A stretch of DNA of 10,161 bases from Burkholderiales bacterium (GTDB lineage: Bacteria; Pseudomonadota; Gammaproteobacteria; Burkholderiales; Casimicrobiaceae): the NCBI GenBank assembly GCA_031283405.1, contig JAITBX010000100.1:1-10161 (forward strand). The letters are read 5' to 3'. Below, piece by piece: positions 5,402 through 10,161 of this stretch; position 1 is the stretch's first letter; each line of letters starts with the position of its first letter. The translations under genes and the position numbers were made by a program. The notes below the pieces were generated by a model. It saw only the letters and a program-made list of their open reading frames with translations, did no database searches and had not been told where the DNA came from.

Positions 5402-5978
5402 TCGCGCTCGGGGTTGTTTTTTGGGAGGCCGCGCCGCCGCGATAATCGTCTTCGATCACTTCGATTTGCGTGAACAGCGCGTCGAGCAGCAACAGCACAT
5501 CGTCTTTCTGGCGAACATCAACCGAAAATACCGGAATTTTGATTTTACGCCGCGCCAGTTTGGCGACGTATTTGTCGAGCGCTTCGCGCTTTTTCGGCAA
5601 GCGCCCGACGCCGAGCACCGCTCGTCCCGATCTCAGCAATTTGCTGAACGCTTTGAGAAAAACTTCGAGTTCGGCGAACGGATCGGGGCGCGACGCATCG
5701 GCCAGCAGCACCATGCCCATCGCTCCGTGTTCGAGCATCGACCACATGAAGCTGAAACGTTGTTGTCCCGGAATTCCATAGAGCCGAAGCCGGTCGCCCG
5801 ACGGCAAAGTGATGCGGCCATAGTCCAGCGTGACCGTCGTCAACGCTTTGTCGAACGCTTCGCGGTCGCTGTTGGCAACATCGGTTGACACCGGCTCGAT
5901 TTCACTGACGGCAGCAATCGCGGTCGTTTTGCCTACCCCCATGCCGCCGGCGAACAGCAGTTTGTATTCTTGAACCAT
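5385..5978 (-). CDS. MglA-like small Ras-type GTPase
   Basis: A 197-aa cytosolic P-loop GTPase of the bacterial MglA/ARF-like group. Residues 5-18 (YKLLFAGGMGVGKT) form strand 1 and a canonical P-loop (G11, G16, K17, T18). Switch I threonines lie at 48-50 (TTVTLDYG). The G3 element is LYGIPGQQRF (66-75): the usual Asp of DxxG is absent and PGQ is kept, as in MglA proteins. A canonical G4 motif NKxD is missing; that position reads GVGRLPKK (123-130). The C-terminal 20 residues (GGAASQKTTPSANEPSV) look disordered. I start at ATG 5978: upstream codons to 6143 overlap the preceding gene and lack GTPase character. A weak AGG lies seven bases before it. The gene follows the 429-aa gene by 17 bp and overlaps the Roadblock gene. 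Guanine specificity is not certain without G4. Confidence 0.85.
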   Translation of the reverse strand: MVQEYKLLFAGGMGVGKTTAIAAVSEIEPVSTDVANSDREAFDKALTTVTLDYGRITLPSGDRLRLYGIPGQQRFSFMWSMLEHGAMGMVLLADASRPDPFAELEVFLKAFSKLLRSGRAVLGVGRLPKKREALDKYVAKLARRKIKIPVFSVDVRQKDDVLLLLDALFTQIEVIEDDYRGGAASQKTTPSANEPSV

Positions 5979-5995
5979 CTCTGAACCTGTTAACG

Positions 5996-7285
5996 CTATC
6001 CCCGCAAACCCAGCACTTTGCGCAAGCTGCGCACGATACCGCTGAATCGCGTTTTCTCGGCCGGCGCTTTCGACGGCGGCGTCTTGGGCATCTCCCGCTC
6101 GCAACGCAGCCAACCGCTCAACCAGCACACGCCCAACAAACAAGCCAGATTGACTTCGCTCGCTTCCGATTCCCGATGCAGCGCCGCCAGCGACATGGTT
6201 TGCCGCGTCAACAGCGCCGTTGCCAGCATCACGCCGGGACGAGAAGAAAATTCGGGATGCACGCCAAAATCCGGCCAGCGTCTGAGATGCAGCAACGCAT
6301 TAATCGGCAAGTCGAGAGTAGCGAAATCGTAGCAGAAGCGAGCCGATAATTGCCACGCCAAAAGATCGATATCGACTTCGATCAAGGCATCGCCTTTCGA
6401 CAACGGCGGCAATCCGCTCAACGTGAAGCGCCAATGGAACAATCTGCCGCCCGCAGGCTCGGCGGAGCGATCCAGCATGAAGCGCCGCGACGCATAGACT
6501 TTGTTGCGACCATTGTACAAACGCCCGATCCATCCTGCCTGATCGAAAATGTCGATGCACCTTCCCTGCGGGCGCTCGCCTTCCTGACTGCTGCGCAAGG
6601 ATCGCAACGCTTGTATCAGCGCGCCGACCGTCGCCGGATGCGCCAGCACACCTCTGCCGCTCGCGTTCGTCACGCCGACGGTCAATGTGCGCCCTTCGGG
6701 AATGTGCGAGAGGCGCGAGTCTATCATCCCATGAGACATCTGAGAGGAAGGCGCGTCCGTCAGCGTTTGCGACAAGCGAAAATCAGTCGCCGCATGCGAT
6801 ATCGTCGGACTCGCTTGCGAAAGACGCGGATCTTCCCACAGTTGCTGCGTCGTTCGCGGCGCGACAAGCCGCGTCGTTTGAGCGGCGGTGGGCGCGACGG
6901 TTTGACGGGTAACGACCGTCGCGGTTTTCAAAGGCGCAGCGGGGAAAGGCCATTCGCTTTCCAACTGATCGAAACATTCGAGCAACTCGGAAGCCCGCAA
7001 CGGATAGTGCACGGCCTGCGCGCCCGAAGACAAGTCGATTTTCACGCCGGCGGGCACGGTCAACACGAAACGGGAGGTGGGTATGCGCCGCGCTGCCAAC
7101 CGTTCCCGATCGGAGTCTTTGTGAGCGGACGGCGTGATGATGATGTCGGCAGCGCCGTCTTCCTGAAACACCCACGGTTGCTCACGGCGACCGTCAAGTA
7201 TCCGCAACAATGAACGAACAAGGAAAGCGTCTCGGTCTCCCAGTCCCGAACACGCAACACGAATCGGTAAGCGCGCCTCGCTCAT
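5996..7285 (-). CDS. Hypothetical protein, first gene of the GTPase/Roadblock operon (429 aa)
   Basis: I do not recognise a named family. Residues 1-110 (RVACSGLGDRDAFLVRSLLRIL, ADIIITPS, RFVLTVPAG, VHYPLRASELLECFDQLE) alternate strand and helix like a response-regulator receiver, including a last 'PLRASELLE' helix, but no clear phosphoacceptor Asp is seen; this is a fold guess. Residues about 113-200 are a Thr/Ser/Pro/Ala-rich linker with three motifs, DPRLSQ (152), DFRLSQ (168) and DSRLSH (189). A second folded region covers about 200-395. Its end (RQTMSLAALHRESEASEVNLACLLGVCWLSGWL) could be a helix-turn-helix. The tail (KTRFSGIVRSLRKVLGLRG) is basic and amphipathic. There is no signal peptide. 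The gene lies 17 bp before the GTPase gene, and I infer a joint role, for example linking the GTPase to a signal or location. Confidence 0.85.
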   Translation of the reverse strand: MSEARLPIRVACSGLGDRDAFLVRSLLRILDGRREQPWVFQEDGAADIIITPSAHKDSDRERLAARRIPTSRFVLTVPAGVKIDLSSGAQAVHYPLRASELLECFDQLESEWPFPAAPLKTATVVTRQTVAPTAAQTTRLVAPRTTQQLWEDPRLSQASPTISHAATDFRLSQTLTDAPSSQMSHGMIDSRLSHIPEGRTLTVGVTNASGRGVLAHPATVGALIQALRSLRSSQEGERPQGRCIDIFDQAGWIGRLYNGRNKVYASRRFMLDRSAEPAGGRLFHWRFTLSGLPPLSKGDALIEVDIDLLAWQLSARFCYDFATLDLPINALLHLRRWPDFGVHPEFSSRPGVMLATALLTRQTMSLAALHRESEASEVNLACLLGVCWLSGWLRCEREMPKTPPSKAPAEKTRFSGIVRSLRKVLGLRG

Positions 7286-7349
7286 GCTTTGGTTTGAAAG
7301 GCAACAATAAAACGCCTATCATAATGTAAAAGAACTGTCACGGTCTATC

Positions 7350-7370
7350 TTTTCCGAATTTTTTGGAAAA
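7350..7370. repeat. AT-rich hairpin TTTTCC/GGAAAA
   Basis: TTTTCC (7350-7355) and GGAAAA (7365-7370) flank a T-rich loop, upstream of the 429-aa gene and downstream of the rhodanese gene. It could contribute to transcription ending or be an operator for the 429-aa gene. The stem is weak and I favour neither. Confidence 0.35.
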
Positions 7371-7390
7371 AACTCAAGAGAAATAACGAA

Positions 7391-7415
7391 GATGCCGAGA
7401 GAAAAACCGCCGGCA
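7391..7415 (-). terminator. Weak candidate terminator of the dinB-rhodanese unit
   Basis: On the minus strand ATGCCG and CGGCAT pair around a 13-base loop (GCGGTTTTTCTCT), followed by CTTCGTTATTTCTC. The stem is only 6 bp and the T-tract is interrupted, so the call is tentative; position downstream of the rhodanese stop is its main support. Confidence 0.25.
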
Positions 7416-7421
7416 TGGCTT

Positions 7422-7477
7422 GCTTATTCCTTTTCGCTCATTCCTTTTTGCTTATTCCATTTCGCTTGCCGCTTTTG
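7422..7477. repeat. 14-bp tandem repeat, three good units plus a decayed one
   Basis: Units GCTTATTCCTTTTC (7422-7435), GCTCATTCCTTTTT (7436-7449) and GCTTATTCCATTTC (7450-7463) differ at one to three positions. A poorer fourth unit GCTTGCCGCTTTTG follows (7464-7477). The array lies in the 250-bp gap between the rhodanese stop and the 429-aa gene and is not coding on present evidence. Confidence 0.75.
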
Positions 7478-7535
7478 CACGCTGCATTTTTCTTGCGGCG
7501 TTTTCCTTGGGGATACCGCCCGCTCAAAACTGAAA

Positions 7536-7874
7536 TCACTGCGCTGTCGGCCGCGTTTTCCGCAGTTCTTCAAATCCGCCGAGGTTGATTGCGTTTTGAT
7601 AGCCGGCTTCTCTGAGCCTGCGCAAAGCAACGCCGGAGCGATTGCCGCTGCGGCAATACAGTTCGATGTGAGCATTCTTGTCTGTCGTCACACTGCCGAT
7701 TTTGTCGGCGATTTCCTGATGCTCGATATTGATTGCCCCCGCCAGATGCCCTTGGGCAAATTCCTGCGGCGTACGCACGTCGATCAGATAAACCGTCTCT
7801 GCCGCCGATACATTCATCGTTCCGAATACCGCCGCCAAGACGATCGTTCCCAACCAGTATTTCCAATCACTCAT
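7536..7874 (-). CDS. Periplasmic single-domain rhodanese (PspE-like)
   Basis: A 112-aa sulfurtransferase-fold protein. Residues 1-24 form a signal peptide (hydrophobic WLGTIVLAAVFGTMNV, probable cut after VSA), so it acts in the periplasm. The mature part is one rhodanese domain: LIDVRTPQEFAQGHLAGAINIEH (30-52), the active-site loop C74-RSGNRSG starting with the catalytic cysteine, and ALRRLREAGYQNAINLGGFEEL. Length and order match E. coli PspE (104 aa), which transfers sulfur to acceptors such as cyanide in vitro; the natural substrate is unknown. The ATG at 7874 has a good Shine-Dalgarno, GGGAGA (7880-7885), and lies 24 bp after the dinB stop on the same strand, so the two are probably cotranscribed, although no functional link between them is evident. 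GlpE-like naming is less apt because of the signal peptide. Confidence 0.92.
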   Translation of the reverse strand: MSDWKYWLGTIVLAAVFGTMNVSAAETVYLIDVRTPQEFAQGHLAGAINIEHQEIADKIGSVTTDKNAHIELYCRSGNRSGVALRRLREAGYQNAINLGGFEELRKTRPTAQ

Positions 7875-7898
7875 TGCTGTCTCCCTTTCCTGTCTCTC

Positions 7899-8969
7899 TC
7901 ATAACCACGAAATTTGTGTCTCTGTTGCCATCGTCGCCAAACCGCTCAACGTCACGCCGATCAGACGCACCGGTCGCGTCCCCGCTTCCGTCCGCGCCAG
8001 CAATTCATCGGCGCTTGTCTGCGCCCGCGCCTTGTCGAGCGGCTGGCGATGCGTCCACGAGCGCGTCACCTGCTCAAAGTCGTCGTATTTTACCTTGACT
8101 GTCAGCGTATGGGCTTTCCACCCTCGCCGTTCGAGTTTGTCCATCAACTCTTCCAGTTGCCGGAAAAGCTCCTCGCGCAATAAATCGACATCGTTCACAT
8201 CAAGCGCAAAAGTGATTTCGTTTCCCAGCGATTTGCGCTCCCGATGCGAACGCACCGGCCGCGGGTCTTCGCCGCGCGCCAGCGACGCATACCAATAACC
8301 GGCCTTGCCGAAATGCGCCACCAGCGCGTCCTGACTCCAGCGCAACAAATCCGCGCCGACATGAATGCCCAGCTTTTTCATCTTCGCTTCGGTGGATTTG
8401 CCGATGCCGTAAAAATCGCCGATCGGCAAATGGCGAACGAACGCCGCGCCTTCTTGCGGACGTATCACCGTCAAGCCATCCGGCTTGTTCATTCCCGACG
8501 CCCGCTTGGCGAGAAACTTGTTGTACGACACGCCCGCCGAGGCCGTCAGCCGCACTTCCCGCACGATGTCCGCCTTGATGGCTTTGGCGATGCGGGTGGC
8601 CGAGCCTCTCTGCAAGGTTGACTCGCTGACATCGAGGTACGCCTCGTCGATCGACAACGGCTCGACGCATTCGCTGTAACGATGCAGAATCGCCATCACC
8701 TCTTGCGACGCCGCGCGATAAGCGTCGAAACGCGGCTTGACAAATTCGGCGAACGGGCACAAGCGATACGCCTGCGCTGCGGGCATCGCCGAATGAATGC
8801 CGTGACGCCGCGCTTCATAATTGGCCGTCGCCACCACCCCGCGGCTGTTCGGCGCGCCGCCGACCACGACCGGCTTGCCCGCCAGCGCCGGACAATCGCG
8901 CACCTCGACCGCCGCAAAAAAAGCGTCCATGTCAATATGAATGATTTTACGTTGCGGAGCATCGGTCAT
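7899..8969 (-). CDS. dinB: DNA polymerase IV (Y-family translesion polymerase)
   Basis: Pol IV copies past damaged bases with low fidelity and is usually part of the damage response. The 356-aa product matches E. coli DinB (351) throughout: RKIIHIDMDAFFAAVE with catalytic D13 and steric-gate F18; SIDEAYLDV with catalytic D108 and E109; SAGVSYNKFLAKRASGMNKPDGL (palm/thumb); thumb helix-hairpin-helix LPIGDFYGIGKSTEAKMKKLGI; then a little-finger domain from about 235 (RKSLGNEITFALDV) to the end. The C-terminus QISWL resembles the short clamp-binding peptide of Y-family polymerases. The ATG at 8969 has only a weak GAGAA upstream. I see no convincing LexA-type box in the 173-bp upstream spacer, so SOS control is not supported here. 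It lies ahead of the rhodanese gene. Confidence 0.96.
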   Translation of the reverse strand: MTDAPQRKIIHIDMDAFFAAVEVRDCPALAGKPVVVGGAPNSRGVVATANYEARRHGIHSAMPAAQAYRLCPFAEFVKPRFDAYRAASQEVMAILHRYSECVEPLSIDEAYLDVSESTLQRGSATRIAKAIKADIVREVRLTASAGVSYNKFLAKRASGMNKPDGLTVIRPQEGAAFVRHLPIGDFYGIGKSTEAKMKKLGIHVGADLLRWSQDALVAHFGKAGYWYASLARGEDPRPVRSHRERKSLGNEITFALDVNDVDLLREELFRQLEELMDKLERRGWKAHTLTVKVKYDDFEQVTRSWTHRQPLDKARAQTSADELLARTEAGTRPVRLIGVTLSGLATMATETQISWL

Positions 8970-9069
8970 GGTTTGTATTCTCGTTTCTTTTAACCGCCTG
9001 CATCGCTTTCTACCGGCACGCCCCGCCGGACGAGACCGGCGCGATCCCGCAAGGGGAGAGGGTCAGAAC

Positions 9070-9090
9070 GGGACGCCGAGGCGGCGTCCC
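9070..9090. repeat. Perfect palindrome GGGACGCCG/CGGCGTCCC followed by CCTACA
   Basis: A 9-bp stem (9070-9078 with 9082-9090) around loop AGG, then CCTACA. It is the same repeat type as 4950-4971, with compensating changes in the stem (GGGCGACCG to GGGACGCCG) that preserve pairing. It lies in the leuA-dinB spacer. Confidence 0.7.
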
Positions 9091-9116
9091 CTACAACCCC
9101 TCACAAGCAACCTGGC

Positions 9117-9135
9117 GGGCGACCACAGGTCGCCC
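9117..9135. repeat. Perfect palindrome GGGCGACC/GGTCGCCC
   Basis: An 8-bp stem (9117-9124 with 9128-9135) around loop ACA, starting just 8 bp downstream of the leuA stop codon on the minus strand. It could form the 3'-end hairpin of the leuA message, but there is no T-tract after it. Confidence 0.65.
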
Positions 9136-9142
9136 TGCAGGT

Positions 9143-10161
9143 TCACCCAACCGTCAGCCAACCCCGCTTCACTGCCCGATTCACGCCGCTGACCACTGCC
9201 TTCAACGTCGCCGTCACGATATTCGGGTCGAGCGCCACGCCGTAAAGTGTGTCCTCTTCACCGATTCGCAACTGCACATACGCAACGGCCGTGGCGTCCT
9301 CGCCGCCGCCGGTTGCGTGCTCGTGGTAATTCAACACATGAATGTCGAGGCCGAAACTGTCGCGCAACGCTTGCACGAAAGCATCGACCGGGCCGTTGCC
9401 GTCGCCTTCAATCGCACGCGAAGCGTTGCGATGTTTCAGCGTGGCTTCCAGATGTTCGGTGCGACCGTCGCTGTACGCCGTTCGATGTTTTTCATAGACG
9501 AACGCCGGCGCGGCGCTCTTAAAATACTCTTCTTCAAACGTGCGGAAAATATCTTTCGACGATAGTTCCTTGCCGGTTTTATCGGTGATGCCCTGAATGA
9601 TCTGGCTGAACTCGACTTGCAACAAGCGCGGCAGCGTCAAGCCGTGATCGCGTTCGAGCAGATAAGCCACGCCGCCCTTGCCCGACTGGCTGTTGACGCG
9701 AATGACCGCTTCGTAGGTGCGCCCGACATCGGCCGGATCGATCGGCAGATACGGAACATCCCACAACATGCGTCCCGCCGCCTTGTCGGCTTTGTGCTGC
9801 GCCAAACCTTTTTTGATGGCGTCCTGGTGCGAACCGGAAAACGCCGTAAAGACAAGATCGCCGCCGTAAGGATGGCGCGGATGCACAGGCAACTGGTTGC
9901 AATATTCGGCGGTGCGAACGATTTCGTTGACGTCGGAAAAATCAATTTCAGGATCGACGCCTTGCGTGAAAAGATTCAGCCCCAACGTCACCAGACAAAC
10001 ATTGCCGGTACGCTCGCCGTTGCCGAACAAGCAGCCTTCAACGCGATCGGCGCCCGCCAGTTGCGCCATCTCCGCCGCCGCCACCGCGCAACCGCGATCG
10101 TTGTGCGGATGCACCGACAGCACGATGCTGTCGCGGCGCTTCAAGTTTCTTCCCATCCACT
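9143..10161 (-). CDS. leuA: 2-isopropylmalate synthase, C-terminal part (gene runs off the window)
   Basis: LeuA condenses 2-oxoisovalerate with acetyl-CoA, the first committed step of leucine synthesis. About 339 codons are visible. The catalytic TIM barrel is entered near its metal site: SVHPHNDRG supplies the HxH metal ligands (about 10097-10120), followed by GADRVEGCLFGNGERTGN and VNEIVRTAEYCNQLPVHPRHPYGG. The next part is the linker region (WDVPYLPIDPADVGRTYEAVIRVNSQSGKGG). The C-terminal regulatory domain (from about EHLEATLKHRNAS to GVNRAVKRGWLTVG) binds leucine for feedback inhibition in studied enzymes. The sequence type (FTAFSGSHQDAIKKG, YEAVIRVNSQSGKGG) is that of the longer, Corynebacterium/Mycobacterium-like LeuA form of about 560 aa. 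An internal ATG at 10156 is not the start: the frame continues through W to the window edge and homology extends upstream. Confidence 0.95.
   Translation of the reverse strand, partial: WMGRNLKRRDSIVLSVHPHNDRGCAVAAAEMAQLAGADRVEGCLFGNGERTGNVCLVTLGLNLFTQGVDPEIDFSDVNEIVRTAEYCNQLPVHPRHPYGGDLVFTAFSGSHQDAIKKGLAQHKADKAAGRMLWDVPYLPIDPADVGRTYEAVIRVNSQSGKGGVAYLLERDHGLTLPRLLQVEFSQIIQGITDKTGKELSSKDIFRTFEEEYFKSAAPAFVYEKHRTAYSDGRTEHLEATLKHRNASRAIEGDGNGPVDAFVQALRDSFGLDIHVLNYHEHATGGGEDATAVAYVQLRIGEEDTLYGVALDPNIVTATLKAVVSGVNRAVKRGWLTVG

Noticed and set aside
6350..7213. Long plus-strand open frame of 287 codons
   Set aside because: Arg/Gln-rich, no recognisable domain, and fully antisense to the 429-aa gene; typical shadow frame in GC-rich DNA.
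7422..7477. CRISPR array
   Set aside because: The 14-bp units are contiguous, with no spacers, and no cas genes are present.
7392..7904. Plus-strand frame of 170 codons with a hydrophobic Cys/Phe-rich N-terminus
   Set aside because: The hydrophobic part comes from the 14-bp tandem repeat and the rest is antisense to the rhodanese gene.
8970..9142. LexA/SOS box upstream of dinB
   Set aside because: No CTG-N10-CAG-like palindrome was found in the spacer; the visible palindromes are repeat elements.

Overview
The window looks like chromosomal DNA from a GC-rich proteobacterium. The UvrC, DinB, LeuA and RNase P RNA sequences all read as proteobacterial. A betaproteobacterium is my best guess, from the overall look of the proteins and the type of intergenic repeats; this is inference without a database search. 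Almost all genes are on the minus strand. The exceptions are rnpB, one small unknown gene and an Rhs remnant.

Layout, left to right. (1) Positions 1-561 carry a type II toxin-antitoxin pair on the minus strand: a RelE/HigB-like toxin, then an antitoxin cut by the window edge. (2) Positions 573-938 hold a decayed Rhs (YD-repeat) fragment without start or end. It is followed at once by an inverted pair of short dispersed repeats (939-1084). (3) Positions 1147-1455 hold a small unknown gene on the plus strand. It overlaps tail-to-tail an aldo/keto reductase gene (1445-2448, minus) that is broken by an apparent one-base deletion. (4) uvrC (2469-4340, minus) and rnpB (about 4361-4713, plus) diverge from a spacer of only 20 bp. 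Their -10 elements appear to be the two strands of the same symmetric sequence. (5) Positions 4714-4996 form a 283-bp gene-free stretch packed with several unrelated families of short palindromic repeat.

(6) Positions 4997-7285 are a compact three-gene operon on the minus strand. In transcription order it encodes a 429-aa unrecognised protein (possible receiver-like N-terminus, disordered linker with three D-x-R-L-S motifs, possible helix-turn-helix C-terminus), an MglA-like small GTPase with an intact P-loop but no NKxD motif, and a Roadblock/LC7 protein whose start overlaps the GTPase gene. The gene pairing suggests a GTPase with its Roadblock regulator plus a dedicated partner. This is the best candidate here for a poorly described system. 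(7) Positions 7286-7535 are intergenic, with an AT-rich hairpin and a 14-bp tandem repeat. (8) dinB (7899-8969) and a periplasmic PspE-like rhodanese (7536-7874) form a likely two-gene unit. (9) After a repeat-bearing spacer (8970-9142), the 3' part of a leuA 2-isopropylmalate synthase gene runs off the right edge.

Housekeeping functions (DNA repair, RNase P, leucine synthesis) dominate. The accessory signal is in the left 1.1 kb, the repeat islands and the GTPase/Roadblock operon.
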